Positions 1-9,454 of a DNA stretch of 64,000 nucleotides are shown here, piece by piece. Origin of the DNA: Brevundimonas naejangsanensis (GTDB lineage Bacteria > Pseudomonadota > Alphaproteobacteria > Caulobacterales > Caulobacteraceae); NCBI RefSeq assembly GCF_000635915.2, contig NZ_CP015614.1, positions 1,409,501-1,473,500 on the forward strand, written 5' to 3'. The translations under genes and the position numbers were made by a program. The notes below the pieces were generated by a model, which saw only the letters and a list, made by a program, of their open reading frames with translations, had not been told where the DNA came from and made no database searches. The stretch's first letter is position 1. Each line of letters starts with the position of its first letter.

Positions 1-263
1 TTGGCGTTGACAGTCGAGCCTTCGCGCAGGACCACTTCGCCGTCGATCTTGATGACGCTCTCGGCGCGCAGGCGCTCGACCATGTCAAAGCCCGGCGTTT
101 CGGGGTGCAGCACCAGCTGGGTCAGGCCGTAGTGGTCGCGCAGGTCGATGAACAGCAGACCGCCGTGGTCGCGCTTGCGGTGGACCCAGCCCGACAGACG
201 AACATTCGCGCCGGCATCCGTCGAACGGAGGGCGCCGCAGGTGTGGGTGCGATAGGCGTGCAT
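1..263 (-). CDS. aspS: Aspartyl-tRNA synthetase, N-terminal part (runs off the window)
   Basis: Reading the minus strand from the ATG at 261-263 gives 87 residues beginning [13 protein letters not shown] and containing [19 protein letters not shown] at about residues 26-44. That is the OB-fold anticodon-binding domain at the start of bacterial AspRS, which charges tRNA(Asp) in the cytoplasm. The catalytic class II domain lies outside the window, so whether this is the discriminating or non-discriminating (Asp/Asn) form cannot be judged. It diverges from hdaA, with a 196-base gap between the starts. Confidence 0.93.
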   Translation of the reverse strand, partial: MHAYRTHTCGALRSTDAGANVRLSGWVHRKRDHGGLLFIDLRDHYGLTQLVLHPETPGFDMVERLRAESVIKIDGEVVLREGSTVNA

Positions 264-459
264 GATCGGATTTCGTCTGAAAACGGCTGTCGAACAGCGT
301 GAATTAGGAGCGGGGAAAGGCCCATCATCGCCCCCGAAAGTCAAGGCTGACGCCTCAAACGCCCCTGATACGCCATCCACAGGGCGAGGCCGGTTGTCCC
401 CGAGATCCCGCCCTATCAACAGAGACGCCCGCATCCCCGCCCGGCTAGGGTTCATCGTC

Positions 460-1119
460 ATGAACGCCCCAGCCGCCGAGATCCGTCAACTGCGCCTGCC
501 GCTGCAGCAGGAGACGCCCCAGCGCGCCTCCGACCTGGCGATCTCGGAAGCCAACGCTGGAGGCGTGGCGACCCTGGCCGTCTGGCCCGAAGCGCCCGGC
601 GCCATGCTGGCCCTGTTCGGGCCGGCGGGCTGCGGCAAGAGCCACCTGGCCGCCGCCTGGGTCGAGCGCACCGGCGCCATCGCCCTGCACGGCGCCGAGG
701 CGGCCCTGGTCGACCCGCTGGAGCTGGAAGGCCGCCCCGTCCTGCTGGACGACGCCCAGGACGCCGATGACGAGAGCTTGTTCCACCTTATCAACCTGAC
801 GCAGTCGGGCGGCGGCGCCCTGCTGCTGGTGTCGCGCGATCCGCCGGGCGCCTGGGCGACGGACCTGCCCGACCTGCGCTCGCGCCTGAACGCCATCCGC
901 ACCGTCGGGATCGAGGCGCCCGACGACGTCGTCTTCGCCGCCATGCTGCGCCGCGCCTTCGCCAGCCGGAACATTACCCCGGCCGATGAACTGATCGAGT
1001 ATCTGGTCCGCCGGATCGACCGCTCGGCCGACGCCGCCGAGGCCGTGGTCGACCGCCTGGACGCCCTGCACCGTCCCGTAACGCGCGTTTTGGCTCGCCA
1101 GGTGCTGGACGGGGAATAA
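460..1119 (+). CDS. hdaA: HdaA, DnaA-inactivating AAA+ protein
   Basis: 219 residues. Hda-family proteins bind the beta sliding clamp and stimulate hydrolysis of DnaA-ATP, limiting re-initiation of replication. Residues 10-15 (QLRLPL) match the Hda clamp-binding motif near the N-terminus. A Walker A loop GPAGCGKS is at 54-61 and a Walker B VLLDDA at 94-99. The protein resembles only the AAA+ core of DnaA and lacks a DNA-binding domain IV. The open frame extends upstream to 262, but the ATG at 460 gives the normal Hda N-terminus. A -10-like tagggt at 446-451 and no Shine-Dalgarno sequence suggest a leaderless message. The ppk and ppx genes follow on the same strand after a repeat element. Confidence 0.9.
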   Translation: MNAPAAEIRQLRLPLQQETPQRASDLAISEANAGGVATLAVWPEAPGAMLALFGPAGCGKSHLAAAWVERTGAIALHGAEAALVDPLELEGRPVLLDDAQDADDESLFHLINLTQSGGGALLLVSRDPPGAWATDLPDLRSRLNAIRTVGIEAPDDVVFAAMLRRAFASRNITPADELIEYLVRRIDRSADAAEAVVDRLDALHRPVTRVLARQVLDGE

Positions 1120-1133
1120 GCGCCCCTCCACCA

Positions 1134-1260
1134 CCGCTCATCCCGGCGGACGCCGGGATCCAGTAAGAGCCTCAGACGCCCCACTAAAAAACCTGCTCAC
1201 CAATACACGCGTGAGTTTGTAGCCAAAGCACTGGGTCCCGGCGTCCGCCGGGATGAGCGG
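1134..1260. repeat. Intergenic inverted repeat, family A, copy 1
   Basis: Two 30-base arms (1134-1163 and 1231-1260) are reverse complements with one mismatch. Each arm is itself a smaller hairpin of the form cccggcg-nac-gccggg. The 67-base centre ends in ccaaagcactgggtcc. It fills the hdaA-ppk gap. A second copy with the same architecture is at 34993-35089. The paired arms could form a long cruciform or RNA stem, and could act as an mRNA processing or termination element between hdaA and ppk. Confidence 0.85.
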
Positions 1261-1342
1261 AATTGCAGGTAGCGTTCCAAAGTCCGCCCGCCGCGACACA
1301 ATCGCGGTTGCAGCCGTCACAGGCGCGCGCGACAACGGAATC

Positions 1343-3574
1343 ATGACCGATATCGCGCCCATCGCCGTCGACACCACCGGTGAGGAAGTCCCCTCCTCGC
1401 GCGCGCCGCAACTTAAGCTGTCCGAGGCGCTGATGGCCTCGCCCGAGCGCTTCATCAACCGCGAGCTGTCGTGGCTGGCTTTCAACGGCCGGGTGCTGGA
1501 AGAGGCCGCCAACGAGGGCCACCCCCTGCTGGAGCGCGTGCGCTTCCTGTCCATCTCGGCCAACAACCTGGACGAGTTCTTCATGACCCGCGTGGCTGGC
1601 CTGAAGGGTCAGGTCCGTGAGCGCATCCGCGTCGTCTCGCCCGACGGCCTGACGCCGGCCGAGCAGTTAGAGCAGGTCAATGCGGCGGCGGGCGGCCTGA
1701 TGGCCGAACAGCAGCGCCAGTGGCGCGTCCTGCGCAAGGAGATGGCCGCCGCCGGGATCGAGATCGTCGAGCGCGCCCGCATCACCAAGACCGAGCGCGA
1801 GCGGCTTGAGCCGGAGTTCCTGAACCAGCTCTTCGCCGTCTTGACGCCGATGGCGATCGACCCTGCGCACCCCTTCCCCTTCCTGCCGAACCTGGGCTTC
1901 TCCCTGGCGCTGAAGCTGCGCCGCAACAGCGACAACCGCGTCCTCTACGCCCTGGTGCCGGTGCCGACGCAGGTGCGGCGCTTCTGGGCGCTGGCGACGG
2001 ACGGGCGTTCGACGCCGGGACGGACGCGCTACGTCTCGCTGGAAAACCTGCTGCTGCTGTTCATCGACCACATGTTCCCGGGCTGCGAGATCCTGGAAAA
2101 GGGCCTGTTCCGCCTGATCCGCGATTCCGACATCGAGATCGAGGAAGAAGCCGAAGACCTGGTCATGGAGTTCGAAGAGGCGCTGAAGCAGCGCCGCATG
2201 GGCTCGGTCGTCCGCATCAAGATTCAGGCGGACATGCCCGACGACCTGCGCGACTTCATCATCGCCCAGCTGCACGCCCAGCCGCAGGACGTGGTGCTGG
2301 TCGACGGCATGCTCGGCCTGGCCCAGCTCTCCGAACTGATCCCCGGCGGCCATCCCGACCTGAAGTTCAAGGGCTATGAGCCCCGCTATCCCGAGCGGGT
2401 GCGCGATAACGGCGGCGACATCTTCGCGGCGGTGCGCGAAAAGGACATGCTGATCCACCACCCGTTCGAGAGCTTCGACGTGGTGGTGCAGTTCCTGCGT
2501 CAGGCGGCGCGCGACCCGCACGTCATCGCCATCAAGCAGACCCTGTATCGCACCTCCAAGGACAGCCCCATCGTCGCCGCCCTGATCGAGGCGGCCGAGA
2601 ACGGCAAGAACGTCACCGCCCTGGTGGAGCTGAAGGCCCGCTTCGACGAAGAAGCCAACCTGCGCTGGGCGCGCCAGATGGAGCGGGCGGGCGTCCACGT
2701 CGTCTTCGGCTTCGTCGAGTACAAGACCCACGCCAAGATGAGCGTCGTCGTGAGGCGGGAGGGCGAATCCTTGCGCACCTACTGCCACTTCGGCACCGGC
2801 AACTATCACCCGGTCACGGCCAAGATTTACACCGACCTCAGCCTGTTCACCTGCGATCCCGCGCTGGGCCGGGACGCCACGCGGGTGTTCAACTACATCA
2901 CCGGCTATGCCGCGCCGGACGAGTTGGAGGCTCTGGTCGTCTCCCCGCTGAACATGAAGACCAGCCTGATCGAGATGATCGGCAAGGAGATGTCGGCCGC
3001 CGCCAAGGGCAAGCCCGCCGCCATCTGGGCCAAGATGAACGCCCTGGTCGATCCCGAGATCATCGACGCCCTTTATCGCGCCAGCCAATGGGGCGTGCGC
3101 ATCGAACTGGTCATCCGCGGCATCTGTTGCCTGCGCCCCGGGGTGCCGGGCCTGTCGGAGAACATCCGGGTCAAGTCGATCGTCGGCCGCTTCCTGGAGC
3201 ACAGCCGCATCGTCGCCTTCGCCAACGGCCACGACCTGCCCAGCAACCGGGCGCGGGTCTACATCTCCTCGGCCGATTGGATGCCGCGCAACCTGGAACG
3301 CCGCGTCGAGGTGATGACGCCGATCCTGAACGCCACCGTTCACGACCAGGTGCTCGACCAGATCATGGTCGCCAACCTGAAAGACGACGCCCAGAGCTGG
3401 GTGCTGGAGCCTGACGGCTCCTATCGACGGGTGGTCCCCAGCGGGTCCGAACGGCCCTTCTCGGCGCACAAATACTTCATGACCAACCCCAGCCTGTCGG
3501 GGCGCGGCCGCAAGGTGAAGACCCTCCCCGGCGCCCTGTCCTATCCGGGCCTCAAGCCGCGGAAGCGCCGCTGA
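1343..3574 (+). CDS. ppk: Polyphosphate kinase 1
   Basis: 743 residues, a usual length for PPK1. It reversibly transfers the gamma-phosphate of ATP to inorganic polyphosphate. The N-terminal domain begins [19 protein letters not shown]. The phospholipase D-like catalytic half carries the two expected histidines: His463 in THAKMSV (the autophosphorylated residue by family analogy) and His620 in FLEHSRI. The open frame extends back to 1253, but those 30 codons begin inside a repeat arm; the ATG at 1343 gives a sensible N-terminus. The TGA stop shares its last base with the ATG of ppx (TGATG), so the two polyphosphate enzymes are translationally coupled. Confidence 0.96.
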   Translation: MTDIAPIAVDTTGEEVPSSRAPQLKLSEALMASPERFINRELSWLAFNGRVLEEAANEGHPLLERVRFLSISANNLDEFFMTRVAGLKGQVRERIRVVSPDGLTPAEQLEQVNAAAGGLMAEQQRQWRVLRKEMAAAGIEIVERARITKTERERLEPEFLNQLFAVLTPMAIDPAHPFPFLPNLGFSLALKLRRNSDNRVLYALVPVPTQVRRFWALATDGRSTPGRTRYVSLENLLLLFIDHMFPGCEILEKGLFRLIRDSDIEIEEEAEDLVMEFEEALKQRRMGSVVRIKIQADMPDDLRDFIIAQLHAQPQDVVLVDGMLGLAQLSELIPGGHPDLKFKGYEPRYPERVRDNGGDIFAAVREKDMLIHHPFESFDVVVQFLRQAARDPHVIAIKQTLYRTSKDSPIVAALIEAAENGKNVTALVELKARFDEEANLRWARQMERAGVHVVFGFVEYKTHAKMSVVVRREGESLRTYCHFGTGNYHPVTAKIYTDLSLFTCDPALGRDATRVFNYITGYAAPDELEALVVSPLNMKTSLIEMIGKEMSAAAKGKPAAIWAKMNALVDPEIIDALYRASQWGVRIELVIRGICCLRPGVPGLSENIRVKSIVGRFLEHSRIVAFANGHDLPSNRARVYISSADWMPRNLERRVEVMTPILNATVHDQVLDQIMVANLKDDAQSWVLEPDGSYRRVVPSGSERPFSAHKYFMTNPSLSGRGRKVKTLPGALSYPGLKPRKRR

Positions 3575-5064
3575 TGAGTCCCGAGCGCGAATACGAATCG
3601 AAGCAAATCGCCGTCATCGACATCGGCTCCAACTCGGTGCGTCTGGTGCTGTACCGACTGGAAGGCCGGGCCGTCTGGACCATGTTCAACGAAAAGGTTC
3701 TGGCGGGTCTGGGTCGCGACCTGGCGGCCACCCGGCGCCTGTCTGAGCCAGGCGTGGTCATGGCCATGACGGCGCTGCGCCGCTTCGCCGCCGTGATCGA
3801 GGGCGTCCAGCCCGATCAGGTGCTGGTCGCCGCCACCGCCGCCGTGCGTCAGGCCGAGGACGGCCCCGAATTCTGCGAGCGCGTAGCCGCCGAGACGGGC
3901 TTGCGCATCCGCGTCCTCAACGGCGAGGAAGAGGCGAAATATTCGGCGCTGGGCGTGTTGGCAGGCGACCCCGGCGCGCGCGGCGTGGCCGCCGACATGG
4001 GCGGCGCCAGTCTGGAGCTGACGCGGATCGGCGACGGTCCGCGCGGCCCGGGCGTGACCCTGCCGCTGGGGCCCTTCGCCCTGCTGGACGACAGGGGCTT
4101 CGACGCCGACCGCCTGCGCGGCCGCATCGCCAAGCGGCTGGAGCCGATCGAGGACCATTACGCCACGCCGACGCTCTACGCCGTCGGCGGCGCCTGGCGC
4201 AGCCTGGCTCAGATGCATATGGCGATGGTCGAGCATCCGATCCGCATCGTCCACCAATACGCCATGAGCGCAGCCGACGCCCGCGACATGGCCCGGCTGG
4301 TCGCGCGCCAGTCCCGCGCCTCGCTGGAGAAGCTGCCCGGCCTGTCCAAGCGCCGCGCCGAGACCCTGCCCTACGCCGCCCTGGTGCTGGAGGGGCTGAT
4401 CGACCGCCTGGGGCTGACCTCGGTCAGCTTCTCGGCCTGGGGCGTTCGCGAGGGACTGCTGTATCACGGCATGGACCCCGCCATGCGCGTGGTCGATCCC
4501 CTGCTGGCCGGGTGTTCGGCCTGGGGCGGCCGTCAGGGCGTGGACCCGGCCCTGCCCCGCGCCCTGGACGGCTGGCTGCAGTCCGTGGTCTCCGCCCTGC
4601 CCGAAGTGTTCGGAGAGGAGCGCGACGCCCTGCTGACCTCCTCGGTGTGCCGTCTGGCGGACCTGGGCGCGCGTCTGCACCCCGACCACCGCGTCAGCCT
4701 GGTGTTCGATCAGGTTCTATGGTCGCCCATTCCCGGCCAGACCCACGCCGAGCGCGCCTTCATGGCCGTGGCGATGAACGCCCGCTACGGCGGCGAGGCG
4801 CGCACGCCGGCGCCCGAAACGGTCGAGCGCCTGCTGTCGGAAAAGGGCCAGAAGCGCGCGCGAGCCCTGGGGCTGGCTATGCGGCTGGCCTGCGACCTGT
4901 CGGGCCGCTCGCCGCAATTGCTGGCCAACGCCGCCGCCACGGTCGAGAAAGGCGCCCTGCGCGTCACCGCCGCCAACGGCTACGCCGACATGCTGCTGGG
5001 CGAACAGACGAAACGGCGCGCCAAGGCGCTGGCGGAAGCGATGGATCTGACGCTGAAGATCTAG
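3574..5064 (+). CDS. ppx: Exopolyphosphatase / pppGpp phosphatase family (Ppx/GppA)
   Basis: 496 residues. It belongs to the ASKHA-fold Ppx/GppA family, which removes terminal phosphates from polyphosphate and, in some members, converts pppGpp to ppGpp. The first ATP-fold phosphate loop is IAVIDIGSNSVRLVLY (about residues 12-27), and the second is AADMGGASLEL near residue 140. The C-terminal half (from about 310) resembles the HD-like helical extension of longer Ppx proteins. It starts on the last base of the ppk stop codon, so synthesis and breakdown of polyphosphate are made from one transcript. Sequence alone does not show which substrate is preferred. Confidence 0.92.
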   Translation: MSPEREYESKQIAVIDIGSNSVRLVLYRLEGRAVWTMFNEKVLAGLGRDLAATRRLSEPGVVMAMTALRRFAAVIEGVQPDQVLVAATAAVRQAEDGPEFCERVAAETGLRIRVLNGEEEAKYSALGVLAGDPGARGVAADMGGASLELTRIGDGPRGPGVTLPLGPFALLDDRGFDADRLRGRIAKRLEPIEDHYATPTLYAVGGAWRSLAQMHMAMVEHPIRIVHQYAMSAADARDMARLVARQSRASLEKLPGLSKRRAETLPYAALVLEGLIDRLGLTSVSFSAWGVREGLLYHGMDPAMRVVDPLLAGCSAWGGRQGVDPALPRALDGWLQSVVSALPEVFGEERDALLTSSVCRLADLGARLHPDHRVSLVFDQVLWSPIPGQTHAERAFMAVAMNARYGGEARTPAPETVERLLSEKGQKRARALGLAMRLACDLSGRSPQLLANAAATVEKGALRVTAANGYADMLLGEQTKRRAKALAEAMDLTLKI

Positions 5065-5073
5065 CGCAACGCA

Positions 5074-5220
5074 TCTCCCTCCCCTTCATGGGGAGGGTGG
5101 CTGAGCCTGAAAGGCGAAGCCGGGTGGGGGCGGCAAGGCTATTCAAGCGCTGAGGGCCGATCACCCAGCCCTCCCCACCCGGTCGCTTCGCGACCACCCT
5201 CCCCTTGAAGGGGAGGGAGA
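5074..5220. repeat. Intergenic inverted repeat, family C, copy 1
   Basis: The outer arms 5074-5100 and 5194-5220 are 27 bases each and reverse complementary with one mismatch (core tccccttcatgggga against tccccttgaagggga). The inner parts (cgaagccgggtgggg and ccccacccggtcgcttcg) also partly pair. The element fills the convergent gap between ppx and rnd and may act as a two-way terminator or 3' stabiliser. A related, more diverged element is at 12276-12420. Similar elements are familiar from intergenic DNA of many alphaproteobacteria. Confidence 0.8.
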
Positions 5221-5225
5221 AAGGG

Positions 5226-6380
5226 CTACCCCTCGATCTCGACCACTTCGACGCGGGCGCCGTTCAGCACCAGGGCGATCTCGCCCTTTTTCAGCTTCAG
5301 AGCGTCTTCGCCGAACAGTTCGCGGCGCCAGCCCTTCATGGCCTCGATGTCCGCATTGTCGTTCAGGGCGATCTTTTCGAGGTCCGACACCGTGGCGATC
5401 AGCTTGGCGGCCACGCCGGCGTTGTCGCTCTTGGCCTTCAGCAGCACCTTCAGCAGCTCCACCACCGAGGGCGGCGCGGGCTGGCTGTTGGCCGGGCGCT
5501 CCAGCTTGGGCGCATGAGCTTCCGGGTCGGCCAGGACGCGCTTCAGTTCCGCCGCCAGCTCCAGCCCCAGACGCGAGCCGCCGAAGCCCTTGGGCACCGA
5601 ACGCAGACGATTGAAGGCGTCCGGGTCGGTCGGCGTCTGGACGGCGATCTCGTCGATGGCCTCGTCCTTCAGGATGCGGCCGCGCGGCTGATCGCGCTCC
5701 TGCGCCGCGCGCTCGCGCCACACGGCCGTGGCGACGAAACCCGCCAGGTATTTGGCGTTGAACTTCTTCGGCTTCAGACGCTTCCAGGCGTTCTCGGGCG
5801 AGGTGTCGTACAGCGCCGGGTCGGTGACCGCGCCCATTTCCGACATGACCCAGTCCAGGCGGCCTTCCTTCTGCAACCGGTCGCGCAGTTTGGGATACAG
5901 CGCCGACAGGTGCGTCACGTCTCCCAGCGCATAGGTCAGTTGCGCCTCCGACAGCGGGCGGCGCGCCCAGTCGGTGAAGCGGCTGCCCTTGTCCAGCTCC
6001 TGGCGCAGCATCTGGCGGACCAGCTGTTCATAGCTGACCTGATCGCCAAACCCGGCGGCCATGGCGGCGACCTGGGTGTCGAACAGCGGACGCGGCATGG
6101 CGCCCAGCTTGTTGAAGATCTCCACGTCCTGCCGGGCCGCGTGGAAGACCTTCAGAATCGATTCGTCGCGCAGGATGTCGAGGAAGGGCTCAAGATCCAG
6201 CCCCTCGGCCATCGGGTCGATGATGGCGGCGTCGGACGGCGAGACCGCCGCCTGAATCAGGCACAGCTTGGGCCAGTAGGTGGTTTCCCGCATGAATTCC
6301 GTATCGACGGTGATGTACGGGGCCTTGGCCAGACGATCGCAGAAGGCGATCAGCGCGTCATTGGTGGTGATTAGCGTCAT
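5226..6380 (-). CDS. rnd: Ribonuclease D
   Basis: 384 residues. RNase D is a DEDD-family 3'-5' exoribonuclease that trims tRNA and other stable RNA precursors. Exo I is VDTEFMRETTYWP (Asp26, Glu28), Exo II is VFHAARQDVEIFNKL, and Exo III is YALGDVTHLSALY with the Tyr...Asp arrangement of the DEDDy group. An HRDC-type helical domain follows at about residues 200-280. The open frame continues upstream to 6719, but that overlaps purM antisense. The ATG at 6378-6380 starts at the conserved N-terminus and lies only a few bases from a -10-like box. It is convergent with ppx and divergent from purM. Confidence 0.93.
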   Translation of the reverse strand: MTLITTNDALIAFCDRLAKAPYITVDTEFMRETTYWPKLCLIQAAVSPSDAAIIDPMAEGLDLEPFLDILRDESILKVFHAARQDVEIFNKLGAMPRPLFDTQVAAMAAGFGDQVSYEQLVRQMLRQELDKGSRFTDWARRPLSEAQLTYALGDVTHLSALYPKLRDRLQKEGRLDWVMSEMGAVTDPALYDTSPENAWKRLKPKKFNAKYLAGFVATAVWRERAAQERDQPRGRILKDEAIDEIAVQTPTDPDAFNRLRSVPKGFGGSRLGLELAAELKRVLADPEAHAPKLERPANSQPAPPSVVELLKVLLKAKSDNAGVAAKLIATVSDLEKIALNDNADIEAMKGWRRELFGEDALKLKKGEIALVLNGARVEVVEIEG

Positions 6381-6387
6381 TCCGATG

Positions 6388-6417
6388 CTATAGCCCCGCG
6401 CGACGCCGTCGTGGCAA
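6388..6417 (-). promoter_or_regulatory. Candidate promoter of rnd (leaderless)
   Basis: On the minus strand TTGCCA (6412-6417) is followed after 18 bases by CTATAG (6388-6393). The rnd ATG begins 7 bases after the -10-like box, where transcription would be expected to start, and no Shine-Dalgarno sequence is visible. This fits a leaderless mRNA, a class known to be common in Caulobacter. Confidence 0.45.
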
Positions 6418-6461
6418 GAGCGCCGCGACATATTTTCGCCCCCGATTTCGAGCCGTGACCG

Positions 6462-7499
6462 ATGAGCGACACCCCTGAGGCCCAAAAAAGCGGTCTGACC
6501 TACGCCGACGCAGGTGTGGACATCGACGCCGGCGAGCAGCTGGTCGACGCCATCAAGCCGCTGGCCAAGTCCACCCGCCGCCCCGGCGCAGAGGCCTCTC
6601 TGGGCGGTTTCGGCGCCTTGTTCGACCTGAAGGCCGCCGGTTTCGAAGATCCGCTGATCGTCACGACGACGGACGGCGTGGGCACCAAGCTGAAGATCGC
6701 CATCGAGACCGGCCGTCACGACGGCGTGGGCGTCGATCTGGTCGCCATGTGCGTCAACGACCTGCTGGCGCAGGGCGCCGAGCCGCTGATGTTCCTGGAC
6801 TACTACGCCACGGGCAGGCTGGACGTGGACGCCGCGCGCCGCGTCGTGGCCGGCATCGCCGAGGGCTGCCGCCAGTCGGGCAGCGCCCTGGTCGGCGGCG
6901 AGACGGCCGAAATGCCGGGCATGTATTCGGGCGGCGACTATGATCTGGCCGGTTTCTCGGTCGGCGCGGTCGAGCGCGGCAAGGTCCTGCCCTATCTGGA
7001 CCAGCAGAAGGCCGGCGACGTCATCATCGGCCTGGCCTCCTCAGGGCCGCACTCGAACGGCTATTCCCTGATCCGCAAGGTGGTCGAGAAGTCCGGTCTG
7101 GCCTGGGGCGACGACGCCCCCTTCGCCAAGGACCTGTCCCTGGCCCAGGCGCTGATGGAGCCGACCCGCATCTATGTGAAGCCGGTCCTGCCGCTGATGA
7201 AGGCCGACCTGATCAAGGGCGCGGCCCACATCACGGGCGGCGGCCTGATCGAAAACCCGCCGCGCTGCATCGCCGATGGCCTTGAGGCCAGCTTCGACTG
7301 GGACGCCTGGCCCATGCCCGACGTCTTCCAATGGCTGGCTGAGACGGGCGGCATTTCGGACCACGAGATGCGCCGCACCTTCAACTGCGGCGTCGGCTTC
7401 ATCCTGATCGTCGCGCCCGAGAACGTCGAGCCGGTGCTGGCCGCCCTGCTGAACGCGGGCGAGACGGCCTTCGTCTGCGGGCAGCTTCAGGCGGCCTGA
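6462..7499 (+). CDS. purM: Phosphoribosylformylglycinamidine cyclo-ligase (AIR synthetase)
   Basis: 345 residues, the usual PurM length. It closes the imidazole ring of FGAM using ATP to give AIR, the fifth step of purine synthesis. Recognisable segments are [13 protein letters not shown] at the N-terminus, the glycine-rich [49 protein letters not shown] and [10 protein letters not shown], followed by [15 protein letters not shown] in the C-terminal half. It diverges from rnd. Its usual partner purN is about 2 kb downstream, separated by an opposite-strand peptidase gene. A repeat and a strong hairpin follow the stop codon. Confidence 0.97.
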   Translation: MSDTPEAQKSGLTYADAGVDIDAGEQLVDAIKPLAKSTRRPGAEASLGGFGALFDLKAAGFEDPLIVTTTDGVGTKLKIAIETGRHDGVGVDLVAMCVNDLLAQGAEPLMFLDYYATGRLDVDAARRVVAGIAEGCRQSGSALVGGETAEMPGMYSGGDYDLAGFSVGAVERGKVLPYLDQQKAGDVIIGLASSGPHSNGYSLIRKVVEKSGLAWGDDAPFAKDLSLAQALMEPTRIYVKPVLPLMKADLIKGAAHITGGGLIENPPRCIADGLEASFDWDAWPMPDVFQWLAETGGISDHEMRRTFNCGVGFILIVAPENVEPVLAALLNAGETAFVCGQLQAA

Positions 7500-7529
7500 T
7501 CCACACGCGCTCACCGGTCTTTCATCCTC

Positions 7530-7560
7530 CGTCATCCTCGGGTCAAGCCCGAGGATGACG
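7530..7560. repeat. Intergenic palindrome, family B (single unit)
   Basis: Arms of 13 bases (cgtcatcctcggg, 7530-7542, and cccgaggatgacg, 7548-7560) flank the loop tcaag. It lies in the convergent gap between purM and the S10 peptidase gene, just upstream of a terminator hairpin. The unit is nearly the same sequence as each arm of the paired element at 43076-43181. Confidence 0.8.
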
Positions 7561-7603
7561 GCGTGGAGACGGGGATAAGAGCGAAAACCCAGACCCATCG
7601 AAT

Positions 7604-7632
7604 AAGGCCCCGGTCGCGCTGACCGGGGCCTT
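7604..7632. terminator. Bidirectional terminator between purM and the S10 peptidase gene
   Basis: A perfect 11-bp stem (aaggccccggt, 7604-7614; accggggcctt, 7622-7632) encloses a 7-base loop. It is followed by cttcattt on the plus strand, and its other flank is tat on the minus strand. It lies between two convergent genes and can serve both. Confidence 0.75.
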
Positions 7633-7656
7633 CTTCATTTCAGACTGTCGCCGGGA

Positions 7657-9249
7657 TCAGCGCAGGCCGCCGTTGACCGTCTCGTCGTAGAATTTGGCCA
7701 TGTCGGTGTAGAGCTGCTCCAGCGCCGGGCGGGCCGTGTACATCATGTGGCCGCCTTCATAGTAGGTGAACTCCAGGTTCCGGCGCAGGTGCGGCTCCAG
7801 CATCATCTGGGCCAGGTCGTATTCCGTGCTGAAGAACGGCGTGGCGGCGTCGTAATAGCCGTTCAGCGCCAGCACCTTCATGTGCGGATTGCGGCGGATG
7901 GCGGTGGCCAGGTCGACGGCCGTGTTCGGCGTGGTCTGCGGACCGCCGACCGGCGGACGGTGGCTCCAGTCCCAGTTGAAGCCCGGCAGGCCGCGTGCCG
8001 ACTGGCGGTAATCCACATCGGTGCGGTAGTTCAGCGTCGTGGCGATGTAGTCGCGGAAGATGCTGAAATAGGCCCCGGTGATGGCGCTGCTGGACGGGTC
8101 TTCCTCGGGCGAGCCGCCCACAGCACTGGCGTCCATGCCCAGGTAACGCGTGTCCAGACGGCCGATCGTCTGGCGACGGTCGCGCAGCAGTTCCTTGCGG
8201 AAGGGGCTGAGCTCAAGGCGCAGGTTGGCCTGATCCAGCACCGTCGGCGAAATGCCGATCAGGGCGCTCATCTGCTGGGCGATCTGAGCGCGCTCGGCGT
8301 CCGAGATCAGGTGTCCCTTCGACAGGGCCGCCGCATAGGGGCCGATGGCGAATTCGCGGGCGCGCTGGACGTGTTCTTCCAGGCTGGGCTTGTTCGGGAT
8401 CTTGTTGTGATACCAGGCCGTGGCCGCATAGGTCGGCAGCAGGGTGACGAAGTTCTGCGGATAGCCCGGCTGGCGCACGCCGTAGTTCATGATCGACGAC
8501 AGCAGCACCACGCCGTTCAGCGACATGCCGCGATCTTCCAACTGGTGCACCAGGGCGCCGGCGCGCAGGGTGCCGTAGCTTTCGCCCAGAACGTATTTCG
8601 GGCTGGACCAGCGGTCGAACTTGGTCGTGTAACGCATGATGGCGCGGGCGAAGGTGTCCGCATCCTGATCCACGCCCCAGAAGGCCGAACCCGGCGTCTC
8701 GCCCAGCGGACGCGAATAGCCGGCGCCGACCATGTCGATGAAGACCAGGTCGGTCTTGTCCAGCAGGGTCATGTCGTTGGGCGCGAGGTTGAACGGCGCC
8801 GGGCGTTCGACCACCGGCTCATCGGTCTGGACCCGCATCGGGCCGAACGCGCCCATGTGCAGCCACACCGTCGGCGAACCCGGCCCGCCGTTGAACATAT
8901 AGGTGATCGGACGACGACCGACCGGCTGCCCGTCCAGCGTATAGGCCACATAGAAGAGGCTGGCCGTCGGCATGCCCGCGTCATTGCGGACCGTCAGCGT
9001 GCCCGCCGTCGCCTTGTAGCGCAGGGTGCGGCCGTGGGCGTTGATCGAGTGGCTGGTGGTCACTTCCGATTCATCGGCCGTGGCGCGCGCCCAGTTCTTT
9101 TCGATCTGTTCGGCGGTGACGTTGCGCAGGCGATCAGAGGCCGAGCGGACCGGCCCCGAGCCGCCGCTGGACGCGGCTTCCTGAGCCATGGAAACGGCCG
9201 GCGCGGCCAACAGGGCCGCTGCGCAGGCGGCGGTCAACAGACGACGCAT
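7657..9249 (-). CDS. Secreted serine carboxypeptidase, peptidase family S10
   Basis: 530 residues. Residues 1-22 (MRRLLTAACAAALLAAPAVSMA) form a signal peptide, so the enzyme is exported. The alpha/beta-hydrolase core shows the S10 oxyanion-hole segment FNGGPGSPTVW (119-129), the nucleophile Ser224 in LGESYGT, an acid in ALNGYYDAATP and the histidine in YEGGHMMY near the C-terminus. S10 enzymes remove C-terminal residues from peptides; here it probably scavenges peptides in the periplasm or outside the cell. The ATG at 9247-9249 is chosen over an upstream frame because the signal peptide starts there. The gene sits on the opposite strand between purM and purN. Confidence 0.9.
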   Translation of the reverse strand: MRRLLTAACAAALLAAPAVSMAQEAASSGGSGPVRSASDRLRNVTAEQIEKNWARATADESEVTTSHSINAHGRTLRYKATAGTLTVRNDAGMPTASLFYVAYTLDGQPVGRRPITYMFNGGPGSPTVWLHMGAFGPMRVQTDEPVVERPAPFNLAPNDMTLLDKTDLVFIDMVGAGYSRPLGETPGSAFWGVDQDADTFARAIMRYTTKFDRWSSPKYVLGESYGTLRAGALVHQLEDRGMSLNGVVLLSSIMNYGVRQPGYPQNFVTLLPTYAATAWYHNKIPNKPSLEEHVQRAREFAIGPYAAALSKGHLISDAERAQIAQQMSALIGISPTVLDQANLRLELSPFRKELLRDRRQTIGRLDTRYLGMDASAVGGSPEEDPSSSAITGAYFSIFRDYIATTLNYRTDVDYRQSARGLPGFNWDWSHRPPVGGPQTTPNTAVDLATAIRRNPHMKVLALNGYYDAATPFFSTEYDLAQMMLEPHLRRNLEFTYYEGGHMMYTARPALEQLYTDMAKFYDETVNGGLR

Positions 9250-9454
9250 ATAGGATACTCCCCCCTTGGATGCCGGACTCCCCCGGCGCATGGACGCTAA
9301 CGCCGCTGTTTCCGAAGAAGCAACGGAGTTTACGTCGGTTCAGCAACAATGGTTCGGCGGCGCTGCGCCCTTCCCCTCGACCCTGCCGCCCCTCTTGCTA
9401 AGTCGCCTTCGGGGCCGCATGGCAGTCACGCCATCTTCCACGCGTGAGCCGCCC

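Noticed and set aside
378-395. Possible DnaA box before hdaA
   Set aside because: The sequence gccatccacagg differs from TTATCCACA at two or more positions and stands alone.
1253-1342. Extended N-terminus of PPK1
   Set aside because: The first codons lie inside the repeat arm and do not resemble the family N-terminus.
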